Below, piece by piece: positions 1 to 7,866 of a DNA stretch of 64,000 bases; positions within the stretch are counted from its first letter, which is position 1; every line of letters begins with the position of its first letter. Under the pieces are notes generated by a model, which made no database searches, was not told the origin of the DNA, and was given only the letters and a program-made list of their open reading frames with translations. The stretch is taken from contig JAQTZA010000009.1 in NCBI GenBank assembly GCA_028687995.1, positions 1-64,000 on the forward strand, in the 5' to 3' direction. A program made the position numbers and the translations under genes. This stretch comes from Bacteroidales bacterium. Lineage in GTDB: Bacteria > Bacteroidota > Bacteroidia > Bacteroidales > UBA7332.

Positions 1-90
1 CTGGTCGTAACTCTTAAATGACATATAAATCGTTTATTATCAACACTATAAAGATAGAAAATATCCATTAAATTGCCAAATTTTAGACAC

Positions 91-123
91 AAAAAAACTG
101 CCTCAAAAATTATTTTGAGACAG
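91..123 (-). terminator. Rho-independent terminator after the AraC-type regulator
   Basis: An 11-bp stem (98-108 with 113-123) closes over a short AT loop. Read on the minus strand it has one U-G wobble and is followed directly by seven T residues (97-91). It lies 34 bases past the stop of the regulator gene. A T-run on the other side (about 128-136) means it may also stop plus-strand transcripts. Confidence 0.75.
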
Positions 124-156
124 CCTCCTTTTTTTTGTGCGGATTTTCGGAAAGAT

Positions 157-1035
157 CTATGATCTATCCAATGAGTTTGTTCTATATTCAATCGGTGTAA
201 ATCCAGTCCTTTTTTTGAAGAAAATCGCAAAATAATCAGGATTATCGAAGTTAAGAGAGTATGAAATCTGCTTTACGGATTGTGTTGTTGTCGAAAGCAT
301 CAATTTTGCTTCGTTGAGCTTCAATTCGAGCATGTATTGAGAAGGAGAGGAGCCCGTGTATTCTTTGAAGGCACGTCTGAATCCAGAATAGCTGATATTC
401 ATGCGTTTAGCAATCTCTTCAGCAGTCATTTTTTTGCAAATACCCTCTCTCATGATGATTTTTGCTTTGTTGATTTTCTGAATCAACTCTTCATCAACGA
501 AATCTCTCGTTTTGTCTCGATAGTACATCAATCCGAGAATGTGCATCACTATACCCGATAAAGCTTGTTGATACCCAGCACGTTCTTCATTGGCGATCTC
601 TATAGCTTTCAGGTATAAATCTACAATACGCTCATTAAACCCGATATTGAAAATAGGTGTTTGATTTAAGAAAAAACCTTCCTGAACGATTTTGTTGATT
701 ATGTCACCTTTAAAACCTATCCAATATTCGTTCCAGCCCTCATTTTCCATCGGTTTGTATGAATGCCAAACGCCAGGTCGGAGAAATATCATTTTCCCCT
801 CTTTTATCAAGCAAGACTCTTTTTCATCGCCGTAAGTGAAAATTCCATTTCCATCGGTTATGTATAACAGTTGATATTCATTCAGTATTCGACCTTTGTC
901 CGATTCGAACATATAGGCCGTTGGGTGGTTTTCCGGTGGATAGTTTTGATGCTGTTCAATTTTTTGATGACCAACGGTGGTGACAGCTAGTCCCCATTGT
1001 TCATCTTCGTCCGAAAAAATAAGGTAATTATTCAT
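157..1035 (-). CDS. AraC-family transcriptional regulator, probable rhamnose regulator
   Basis: This 292-residue protein has the classic AraC layout. An N-terminal cupin-like effector-binding domain (about 20-150) contains a conserved-looking GKMIFLRPGVWHSYKP segment. The C-terminal double helix-turn-helix (about 190-288) contains the usual MNISYSGFRRAFKEYTGSSP and SLNFDNPDYFAIFFKKRTGF elements. It lies just downstream of the rhamnose operon on the same strand, but a terminator (1157-1183) and a promoter-like -7 element (1101-1108) separate it, so it is probably transcribed on its own. The inferred role is sensing L-rhamnose or a derivative and activating the operon. That link rests on position only; the family is certain, the ligand is not. 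Confidence 0.9.
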   Translation of the reverse strand: MNNYLIFSDEDEQWGLAVTTVGHQKIEQHQNYPPENHPTAYMFESDKGRILNEYQLLYITDGNGIFTYGDEKESCLIKEGKMIFLRPGVWHSYKPMENEGWNEYWIGFKGDIINKIVQEGFFLNQTPIFNIGFNERIVDLYLKAIEIANEERAGYQQALSGIVMHILGLMYYRDKTRDFVDEELIQKINKAKIIMREGICKKMTAEEIAKRMNISYSGFRRAFKEYTGSSPSQYMLELKLNEAKLMLSTTTQSVKQISYSLNFDNPDYFAIFFKKRTGFTPIEYRTNSLDRS

Positions 1036-1100
1036 GGTTTAATTTTATAATGTCGAAAACGGTTTAGCTTTTCGACCTCGACAGAATCGTTATATGAATG

Positions 1101-1108
1101 CAAATATA
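1101..1108 (-). promoter_or_regulatory. Bacteroidetes -7 promoter element for the AraC-type gene
   Basis: The minus strand reads TATATTTG, an exact match to the Bacteroidetes -7 consensus TAnnTTTG. It is 66 bases upstream of the regulator start and downstream of the operon terminator, so the regulator can be expressed independently. No clear -33 TTTG was found at the usual distance. Confidence 0.5.
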
Positions 1109-1156
1109 GAGAATAATCTCTAAAACGATTTTTATTTAACAAATAATTTAAAATAT

Positions 1157-1183
1157 GAAAAAGCCCTCGGATAACCGAAGGCT
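1157..1183 (-). terminator. Rho-independent terminator of the rhamnose operon
   Basis: A nine-pair GC-rich stem (1162-1170 with 1175-1183) with a four-base loop is followed on the minus strand by a run of five T residues. One pair is a G-U wobble in that orientation. It sits 45 bases past the last gene of the operon and marks its 3' end. Confidence 0.85.
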
Positions 1184-1227
1184 AAATTCAAATTTTTGAA
1201 ATTCGATAGTTGTATTTAATTGATATT

Positions 1228-2526
1228 TTACCCCAAGAAAGCTTTTCTGAGTTCTTCGACTCTATCATCACTAATAGGTTCCATTTTTCCCAGTGGAGCA
1301 GCCAACACAATTGACTTTGCGCTAAATTCAGCCACTTCGAGACGATCGAAAGTTTGCAATAAATTCGAACCAGTTACCACAAATGAATCGTTTTGAATCA
1401 ACAACGCCGGACTATTTACTCCAATAGTATCTGCTACCGTAGTTTTGTTTACGAAATGTTCTCCGAATGGCAATTGCACAACATCTTGCAACAAAATCCA
1501 ACTTTCAGGAATCGTCCGCACATTGAAGTGAACGCGCGAATTGGCGAACGCCATAATGTAAGGTGACTGAGTGATAATAATTGATTTTACGTGCGGATGT
1601 TTGTCATAGATCTGCTTGTGAATCAACAATGCTCGGCTGTGGTTTTTACCCAACTCTTTGAGACCTTGGTGGATTTTCACAATATCTGAAGGCTGGAGAT
1701 TCCAACGTGACTTTCCTGTAGGAGTTATCAAAATGTCGTCGTTACTTAATCGAACAGAAACAGTGCCATAAGAGCTCAACATAAAACCTTGACGACATGC
1801 TCGCTGTACAATTTCACAGATTTTAGCGCGTTGCTCACGCTCTTCCGACGACATAGTATTTGGCACAAATTCAGGCAACTGACCACGCACTTGTAGATTG
1901 AAAGACTTGATTTGATCGTCTGTCAAGTAATGTGTTCCACCCAATGTTTCACTATTGATGATGGTAGCAGCACACAATTCGAGCGTTTCGAAACGTTGGA
2001 AAGCATCCAACAAATCTTTGCCACCCAATACCGTTCCGTGATTTTCCATAATCACAGCCATATACCCTTTTTTGAACTCTTCTCCAATTTTGTCGCCCAA
2101 CTGATTGCTACCCGGCAAATCGTAAATGGCATAACCCACTTCTCGGCAAATCTGTTTCGCTTGTGGTATGACGTTAGTATTCGGAATCTGTTTCACAATA
2201 CTGAACGACACCAATGCTGGTGGATGCGCATGGATAATTGCTTTAATATCAGGGCGCATATCGTAAATTGCCTTGTGAAATGGATATTCAGATGAAGGTT
2301 TATGTAGACCTTCTATGCTTCCATCCTTTTTCACACACATGATATCTGCCGGGCGTAGTGAACCCTTATCGACCGCTGATGGCGTAATCCATAAGTCACC
2401 ATCTTCGTCAATCATTGAGATATTTCCACCTGATGTCGTGGTTAATCCTCTTTCGTAGATACGACTGATAACCAGTGCTACCTGATCGCGTGGATGCATA
2501 TACTCCACATCTAAAATCTTACTCAT
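1228..2526 (-). CDS. Tandem class II aldolase/adducin-like protein with a degenerate second half
   Basis: The 432 residues form two class II aldolase (FucA/RhaD-type) domains in a row. The first (about 8-205) keeps the family signature: SGGN at 32-35, a glutamate at 80, the metal-binding HAHP at 99-102 and ENHG at 161-164. The second (about 232-425) aligns with it (SSYGTVS at 251-257, HKQIY at 303-307), but the glutamate position is alanine, the HxHP position is TQSP (319-322) and the NHG position is QND (378-380), so it should not bind the catalytic metal. It is the last gene of the rhamnose/lactate operon, 241 bases after lutC. A second aldolase for rhamnulose- or fuculose-phosphate, or an epimerase-like role, is possible; the substrate is unknown. 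RhaEW already supplies the expected aldolase. Confidence 0.8.
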   Translation of the reverse strand: MSKILDVEYMHPRDQVALVISRIYERGLTTTSGGNISMIDEDGDLWITPSAVDKGSLRPADIMCVKKDGSIEGLHKPSSEYPFHKAIYDMRPDIKAIIHAHPPALVSFSIVKQIPNTNVIPQAKQICREVGYAIYDLPGSNQLGDKIGEEFKKGYMAVIMENHGTVLGGKDLLDAFQRFETLELCAATIINSETLGGTHYLTDDQIKSFNLQVRGQLPEFVPNTMSSEEREQRAKICEIVQRACRQGFMLSSYGTVSVRLSNDDILITPTGKSRWNLQPSDIVKIHQGLKELGKNHSRALLIHKQIYDKHPHVKSIIITQSPYIMAFANSRVHFNVRTIPESWILLQDVVQLPFGEHFVNKTTVADTIGVNSPALLIQNDSFVVTGSNLLQTFDRLEVAEFSAKSIVLAAPLGKMEPISDDRVEELRKAFLG

Positions 2527-2607
2527 TTTTTCAAATTATTAGTTTGTAAAATTGTTTGTTGTTTTGTGTGTTTCACTGTACGTGATTTAGATGAAAGTTA
2601 TAATTCG

Positions 2608-2766
2608 TTCCGCAAGCGGAATTGAAAATCAACGGAGTTAATGTCCGCTTCGCTACCATAAGTCGTAAGTCGTTCCGAAAATGTCGTTTCTTCATTGTTA
2701 CGATATCTTATCTTTGTTCTTTTCTCTTCATTTTTCTCCTCTCTTTTGGAGGGGGTGGGGGTGGTT
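2608..2766. repeat. Spacer with small palindrome and G-rich REP-like repeat
   Basis: The 241-base gap between the aldolase and lutC has no convincing gene. It holds a perfect six-base inverted repeat, TTCCGC-AA-GCGGAA (2608-2621), and at 2736-2764 a CTCTCTTTTGGAGGGGGTGG-type G-rich palindrome resembling the sequences at 4755-4868. The second element ends four bases from the lutC stop. It looks like an intergenic palindromic repeat rather than a terminator, because no T-run follows it on the minus strand. Confidence 0.5.
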
Positions 2767-2767
2767 T

Positions 2768-3352
2768 TTATACTAAAAACACGACCAAACTTCGGCTTCC
2801 GTGTGCTCCAATCACCAAGCTTTGCTCAATATCCGCAGTTTTCGAGGGTCCCGAAAGGAATACACCAAAACCATCTGCTTTATGAATATCTAGTTTTTGG
2901 TACGCTTGGTGCATATTGCAAACCAATTGGGTTTTATCTAAAATTATGACCAAATGCTGTGTGATAAAAGGCAAAACTCTATGAGAAATTGTATTAGCCG
3001 GAATCCAAATCGCTCCGTTTTCTGCCACACCAAAATCTCCTTGTATAATGGTTAAATCAATTCCCTTTAACGCGTGTGGATCAATGATTGAATTTAGATC
3101 AAGATTTGCGGCCTCAACATTCAAAGTTGATGCAATGATTTTGAGATCAGGATAAATTTCAGAAATCTGTCCGTTGAGCTCCTCTTTTGAGTTGAGTTCA
3201 ATGAGTCGTCCACCCACAAACTCCAGATTTTCTTTGAATAGTGATATTAACGAAACATCATCTTTTCGTTCAAACATCGGTACGACAGGCAACACGCTCA
3301 GCATTGGCTTGTTCTGCTTTACCCGTTCTAATATGTATGATTTGCTACTCAT
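2768..3352 (-). CDS. lutC: L-lactate utilization protein LutC/LldG (LUD domain)
   Basis: The 194-residue LUD-domain protein is the third component of the LutABC (LldEFG) L-lactate oxidation complex, a cytoplasmic iron-sulfur system converting L-lactate to pyruvate. Family-typical stretches are GDFGVAENGAIW in the middle and GPSKTADIEQSLVIGAHGSR near the end. It follows lutB by 34 bases and belongs to the same operon. Length is somewhat below the usual 200-240 residues because the N-terminal part is short. Within this operon it would consume the lactate made from rhamnose by the dehydrogenase half of RhaEW. Confidence 0.9.
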   Translation of the reverse strand: MSSKSYILERVKQNKPMLSVLPVVPMFERKDDVSLISLFKENLEFVGGRLIELNSKEELNGQISEIYPDLKIIASTLNVEAANLDLNSIIDPHALKGIDLTIIQGDFGVAENGAIWIPANTISHRVLPFITQHLVIILDKTQLVCNMHQAYQKLDIHKADGFGVFLSGPSKTADIEQSLVIGAHGSRSLVVFLV

Positions 3353-3386
3353 TTCAGTTATTCAATTACTCAGTTATTCAACCTTT

Positions 3387-4748
3387 TCACTCCCTGTTCT
3401 TGAGATACCATTCCCTAAAACTCTGTTTCGGAGCTTGTGGAATTTCTCGCTCTTTTCCCCACGCATTGAGATTATTATAGAGCATAAATCGTGGCATTAT
3501 TGGTAAAGCGGTGCGAGCCATTTTTCCAGCAAAACGATAGAATTTTGGATGTGATAGCATAAATCCCATCACCTTCATCATTATCTTTTTACTCAAAGGA
3601 AAATCACCTTCCTTGGCAATAATTTGTCTCCATTTATAGAGTTGATGATGAATATCAATTTTGACAGGACAAACATCTGTGCACGAACCACATAACGTAG
3701 AGGCAAACGGCATTGATGAATGTTTCTTCAAATCGATTCCCGGCGAGAGAATCGAACCAATCGGACCAGGGACAGTATAACTATAGCTATGACCACCGCT
3801 TCTGCGATAAACAGGGCAAGTATTCATACACGCCCCACAACGAATGCAGTAGAGAGATTTGCGGAAATCTTCGCGACCGAGCTGTTCACTGCGACCATTA
3901 TCCACTATCACGATGTGCATCTCTTGTCCGTTGTTGGGTTTCAGGAAATGAGATGAATAAGTGGTAATGGGTTGACCCGTAGCGTTGCGTGCCAACAATC
4001 GAAGAAATACGCCCAAGTCAGATTGACGTGGTATCAGTTTTTCCATTCCCATGCTGGCAATGTGTATTGGTGCGAGGTGAGCACCCAAATCGGCGTTGCC
4101 TTCGTTGGTACACACCACAAATCCGCCCGTTTCAGCCACGGCAAAGTTCACACCAGTGAGAGCGGCATCGGCTGTCAGGAACTGCTCCCGCAGGTGACCA
4201 CGAGCCACTTCGGTGAGGTATTTGGGGTCACTGGCTCCTTTTTCGGAACCGAGGTATTTGTAAAACGTTTCGCCCACATCCTCTTTCTTGAGGTGAATGG
4301 CAGGCAGCACGATGTGACTCGGAGTTTCGTCGCGCAACTGAATGATACGTTCGCCGAGGTCGGTATCGATCACATCGATGCCGTTTTGTATAAGATAGGG
4401 ATTGAGGTGGCACTCTTCGGTGAGCATCGATTTGCTCTTCACCATTTTGCGGACACCTTTTGCCTTGAGAATATTCAGGATAATATCGTTGTGCTCGTGC
4501 GCATCTTTCGCCCAATGAACGTGAACGCCATTTTTGAGCGCATTCTCCTCAAATTGAATCAGGTACGAATCGAGTTCGGAGAGCACGTTGGCTTTTATTT
4601 GAGAAGCAAGTTCCCGCAGCTGTTCCCACTCCGGCACTTTTTTGGTCTGGATATCTCGCTTGTAGCGGACAAACCACAGGGCTTTGTCGTGCCAATCGGT
4701 ACGTGCTTCGTCTTTGATAAATTGGGTAGCGGCTTGAGCGTGATTCAT
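3387..4748 (-). CDS. lutB: L-lactate utilization iron-sulfur protein LutB/LldF
   Basis: The 453 residues combine an N-terminal LUD domain (about 65-290) with a two-cluster ferredoxin-like region: C301-x2-C304-x2-C307-x3-C311 and C353-x2-C356-x3-C360, each last cysteine followed by proline. This is the LutB/LldF architecture, the electron-transferring subunit of L-lactate oxidation. The C-terminal part (about 365-453) matches the family's helical tail. It sits between lutA and lutC. The spacer to lutA (4749-4868) carries two palindromic repeats. Family assignment is secure. Confidence 0.94.
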   Translation of the reverse strand: MNHAQAATQFIKDEARTDWHDKALWFVRYKRDIQTKKVPEWEQLRELASQIKANVLSELDSYLIQFEENALKNGVHVHWAKDAHEHNDIILNILKAKGVRKMVKSKSMLTEECHLNPYLIQNGIDVIDTDLGERIIQLRDETPSHIVLPAIHLKKEDVGETFYKYLGSEKGASDPKYLTEVARGHLREQFLTADAALTGVNFAVAETGGFVVCTNEGNADLGAHLAPIHIASMGMEKLIPRQSDLGVFLRLLARNATGQPITTYSSHFLKPNNGQEMHIVIVDNGRSEQLGREDFRKSLYCIRCGACMNTCPVYRRSGGHSYSYTVPGPIGSILSPGIDLKKHSSMPFASTLCGSCTDVCPVKIDIHHQLYKWRQIIAKEGDFPLSKKIMMKVMGFMLSHPKFYRFAGKMARTALPIMPRFMLYNNLNAWGKEREIPQAPKQSFREWYLKNRE

Positions 4749-4754
4749 AGAAGC

Positions 4755-4868
4755 CCCCTGACTCCCCCAAAGGGGGACTTTAAGTAAGTAGATAATCTAT
4801 AATTTTCTCTTGTTTTCATCGCTTTGCGTCTTAACCTCTCCCTTTTTGGGGAGAGTTGGAGTGGGGCT
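4755..4868. repeat. Two REP-like palindromes in the lutA-lutB spacer
   Basis: Two strong palindromes lie in this spacer. The first is TCCCCC-AAA-GGGGGA (4763-4777), flanked by GCCCCCTGAC. The second is CTCTCCC-TTTTT-GGGGAGAG (4836-4855), followed by a G-rich tail that runs into the last lutA codons. The base composition is unlike the surrounding coding DNA. They resemble the CCCCCAAAGGGGG-type intergenic repeats found in many Bacteroidetes genomes; that similarity is from memory, not a search. Confidence 0.65.
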
Positions 4869-5615
4869 TTAAGGGGTTGGGGAGGTGTTATTCAGTATTT
4901 CTACCAAATGCACCATTTTAATGTTTTTATTTTGACGACGAATAACGCCTTCAAGATGCATCAAACACGAAACATCGCCTCCGGTGATGACCTCTGCACC
5001 GTTGCGCTCGTGATCTGCCACGCGGTCTTTGCCCATTTTGGCAGAAACGGCATCTTCCGATACACAGAAAGTGCCACCGAAACCGCAGCATTCGTCCGTG
5101 CGATCCAATTCGATAAATTGCAGACCTTCCACCATTTCGAGGATTTGGCGTTGCTTGGAGAAAGCAGGGCCGTTTATTTCAGACGATTGAGCCATCCGCA
5201 TGCCCCGTTGCGCATGGCAACTTTGGTGCAACCCTACTTTGTAAGGAAACTTGGCGTCAATTTTTTCTATTTTGAGAATGTCGAGCAAAAATTCGGTGAT
5301 GTCGTAGATTTTCTCCCGAACGTGCTTAACCTCCTCGGTTTGTGGAATAATGTCGTAATGCTCCTGCACAAAACCAACGCAGCTGGGAGCAGCTCCGACA
5401 ATGTAGTCGAACTCTTTGAAATTCTCAACAAAAAGTTTTGCCGTTGCTTTGCTATCGCTTTCGCAGCCTGAGTTTGCCATCGGCTGTCCGCAACAGCTTT
5501 GATTGAGTGGAAATCCAACTTCACAACCGTGCTTTTCAAGCAGTTGAAGAGTTGCTACCGCAATTTGTGGGTAGAACTGATCGATGTAACAAGGAACAAA
5601 CAAGCCGACTTTCAT
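4869..5615 (-). CDS. lutA: L-lactate utilization protein LutA/LldE (CCG domains)
   Basis: The 248-residue protein has two cysteine-rich CCG domains, with CCG at 41-43 (in NQSCCGQPMANSG) and 176-178 (in DECCGFGGTFC). These bind iron-sulfur or act in thiol-based electron transfer as in heterodisulfide reductase-like proteins. With LutB and LutC it oxidises L-lactate to pyruvate. It is the first lut gene, 100 bases after rhaEW, and that gap holds an inverted repeat (5654-5707). Its last six residues (NTSPTP) are encoded by the edge of the G-rich repeat next door, so the natural C-terminus may have been extended or replaced. Confidence 0.93.
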   Translation of the reverse strand: MKVGLFVPCYIDQFYPQIAVATLQLLEKHGCEVGFPLNQSCCGQPMANSGCESDSKATAKLFVENFKEFDYIVGAAPSCVGFVQEHYDIIPQTEEVKHVREKIYDITEFLLDILKIEKIDAKFPYKVGLHQSCHAQRGMRMAQSSEINGPAFSKQRQILEMVEGLQFIELDRTDECCGFGGTFCVSEDAVSAKMGKDRVADHERNGAEVITGGDVSCLMHLEGVIRRQNKNIKMVHLVEILNNTSPTP

Positions 5616-5653
5616 TGTTCAGGGATTGAGGGTGTGATGGAATGAGGGAATGA

Positions 5654-5707
5654 AACGCAAAGCTACAAAAACGCACCGATTTTCTTAGCGTTTTGCAACT
5701 TTGCGTT
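5654..5707. repeat. Long imperfect inverted repeat between rhaEW and lutA
   Basis: Arms of about 21 bases (from 5654 and ending at 5707), each beginning with AACGCAAAG read inward, can pair with two wobble or mismatch positions and a one-base bulge around an AT-rich loop. No clean T-run follows on the minus strand, so it is either a transcript stabiliser or processing hairpin, or a mobile intergenic repeat. The motif CTTTGCGT also occurs near 4822. Confidence 0.55.
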
Positions 5708-5715
5708 CAATCTAT

Positions 5716-7836
5716 TTATCGAACGAAGCTAGCAGCTACACCGCCATCCACGTTCAGGATATTTCCAGTCGATTTAGACAGATTGCCACCTACGAAAGCA
5801 AATACTCCGTTGGCGATATCTTCTGCATACACGATTTCGTTCATAATGGTACGTGAAGCATAGAAGCCTGGTAGTTCAGCTACGGTGATGCCGTACGCTT
5901 TGGCACGACCTTCTGCCCATGCGCCTTCCCAGATTTTGCTTCCACCAATCACTGCATCGGGATTAACGACGTTCACACGGATTTTATCTTTGCCCAACTC
6001 GGCAGCCAACAAACGGCTCATGTGAATTTGTGCTCCTTTGGCAGTTCCGTATCCAATGTTGTTAGGTCCGGCGAACAAACCGTTTTTCGAAGCAATATTG
6101 ATGATGTCGCCACCCATTTTTTGTTTGCGCATCACTTCCACCGCTTTTTGGCTCATCAAGAATTGACCTTTCACCAATACGTTGTCCAACAAATCCCAAT
6201 CGCTGATGGTTGTTTGCTCGATTGGTTTAGAGATAGCCAAACCTGCGCAGTTCACTAAGATATCAACTCCACCGAATGCCAATGAAGTAGCTTTGTATGC
6301 CTGATCCATCAAGTCGTTTTTGGTTACGTCGAGAATTACATCAGCAACCACGTCTTTGCCAAACAGTTTCACAAATTCATCTTTTGCAGCTTGCAACCAC
6401 TCTGGATTCAAGTCTGTTAGCATGATACAAGCTCCCTCTTCAGCCAGTTTTTTTGCAATCGCTTTACCGATACCACCACCTGAACCAGTCACTAACGCTA
6501 CTTTGCGCGACAGTGGTTTCTCTTTCGGCATACGTTGTAGTTTTGCCTCTTCGAGCAACCAATATTCGATATCGAATGCTTCTTGTTCTGGTAATCCTTG
6601 GTAAGAAGAAACCGCTTCTGCGCCTTTCATTACATTGATCGCGTTGATGTAGAACTCACCCGATACACGCGCTGTGGCACGGTCTTTGGCGAAGTTAAAC
6701 ATTCCCACACCTGGATAAAGTATTACCACTGGATTCGGGTCGCGAACCGCAGGGCTGTTGTCGCGTTTGCAACGATTGTAGTAACCGTTGTACATTTCGC
6801 GATACGCTGCAAATTGAGCGTCGAGTTTTGCACGAACTTCCGGGCTGTTCAAATCTGCATCTGGTGCGATTTCGAGAACCAACGGACGAATTTTGGTGCG
6901 TAGGAAGTGGTCGGGACAACTTGTTCCGATTTCTGCTAAACGAACTAAATCGTTGCTTCCAACGAATTCCAACACTCGAGCGTCATCGGTAAAGTTACCC
7001 ACCATCGGTTTGTAAGTCGATGCCAAACCTCTAAGCAGTGGCAAAATCTGAGCAGCTTGCTCTTTGCGATCTGCCTCAGCAGCCGGTTGCACTTTCCATC
7101 CACCAAATACTGGACGTGTTTTGCCATAATTAGCAGCCAAATATTCTGACGCTTCTTCGATGGCATTCAATGAGTTGACGTAACATTCGTACGAAGTGTC
7201 ACCCCAAGTGAAGAGACCGTGACCTCCCAAAATTAAACCTTTAAGATTTGGATTTTTCTTCACAGCAGCTTCGAGTTGGAGACCTAAATCGAAACCGGGA
7301 CGTTGCCATGGAATCCACGCAACGGTGTCGCCCCAAATCTCTTTCATTATTTTTTCGCCATCGGCAGCGGCTGCCACAGCTATCAATGCATCTGGGTGCA
7401 AGTGATCGATGTGTTTGTATGGTAACAAACCGTGCAATGGCGTATCGATAGACGGTGCTGCCGATTTGAGATTAAAGAGGCAATAGTTGAACAACTCCAC
7501 CATTTCGTCCTCGAACTCTAAACCACGGTACACGTTCTTCAAGTTGTGTAGTTTCTCCACATAAAGTGAAGCACATCCTGCTTTCTTCAATGTGCCGATA
7601 TCGCCACCCGAACCTTTTACCCACATCACTTCGGCCATTTTGCCGCTCAATGGATCTTTTTCTTCTAATTTGCATGAGGTGTTTCCCCCAGCATAATTGG
7701 TCAGACGCAAATCTGAACCCAACAAATTCGAACGATAGATAAACAGATCTACTTCGCTGCCACTCATCGCTGCTGCTTTGGATTCTTCCCAAGCATAGGT
7801 CACGAATTTGTAATCATTTTTCTTTTGGTACTTCAT
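5716..7836 (-). CDS. rhaEW: Bifunctional rhamnulose-1-phosphate aldolase / L-lactaldehyde dehydrogenase RhaEW
   Basis: This 706-residue fusion combines two steps of rhamnose breakdown. The N-terminal class II aldolase part (about 25-420) has HIDHLHPDA at 142-150 and GGHG at 204-207 as probable metal ligands. It splits L-rhamnulose-1-phosphate into dihydroxyacetone phosphate and L-lactaldehyde. The C-terminal short-chain dehydrogenase (about 444-706) has the NAD motif TGSGGGIG (450-457), NCAG (529-532), Ser583 and the catalytic Y596-x3-K600, and would oxidise lactaldehyde to L-lactate. The RhaE-RhaW fusion is known from comparative studies of rhamnose regulons. It starts 30 bases after rhaA, and the lut genes downstream take over its product. 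Confidence 0.93.
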   Translation of the reverse strand: MKYQKKNDYKFVTYAWEESKAAAMSGSEVDLFIYRSNLLGSDLRLTNYAGGNTSCKLEEKDPLSGKMAEVMWVKGSGGDIGTLKKAGCASLYVEKLHNLKNVYRGLEFEDEMVELFNYCLFNLKSAAPSIDTPLHGLLPYKHIDHLHPDALIAVAAAADGEKIMKEIWGDTVAWIPWQRPGFDLGLQLEAAVKKNPNLKGLILGGHGLFTWGDTSYECYVNSLNAIEEASEYLAANYGKTRPVFGGWKVQPAAEADRKEQAAQILPLLRGLASTYKPMVGNFTDDARVLEFVGSNDLVRLAEIGTSCPDHFLRTKIRPLVLEIAPDADLNSPEVRAKLDAQFAAYREMYNGYYNRCKRDNSPAVRDPNPVVILYPGVGMFNFAKDRATARVSGEFYINAINVMKGAEAVSSYQGLPEQEAFDIEYWLLEEAKLQRMPKEKPLSRKVALVTGSGGGIGKAIAKKLAEEGACIMLTDLNPEWLQAAKDEFVKLFGKDVVADVILDVTKNDLMDQAYKATSLAFGGVDILVNCAGLAISKPIEQTTISDWDLLDNVLVKGQFLMSQKAVEVMRKQKMGGDIINIASKNGLFAGPNNIGYGTAKGAQIHMSRLLAAELGKDKIRVNVVNPDAVIGGSKIWEGAWAEGRAKAYGITVAELPGFYASRTIMNEIVYAEDIANGVFAFVGGNLSKSTGNILNVDGGVAASFVR

Positions 7837-7866
7837 TGGTTTTTCTTATTTATAAGGTATGTTAGA

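Noticed and set aside
2748..2764. G-rich tract that could form a G-quadruplex
   Set aside because: The G-runs are uneven and it is better explained as the flank of a palindromic repeat related to those at 4755-4868. I would not claim a quadruplex without testing.
3972..4787. A 271-codon open frame on the plus strand across lutB
   Set aside because: It is antisense to lutB, whose protein has clear LUD and iron-sulfur motifs. The antisense translation has no family features and low-complexity content typical of a shadow frame.
4824..5471. A 215-codon plus-strand open frame across lutA
   Set aside because: It is antisense to LutA with its CCG domains; the apparent protein has no recognisable motif and starts within the G-rich repeat.
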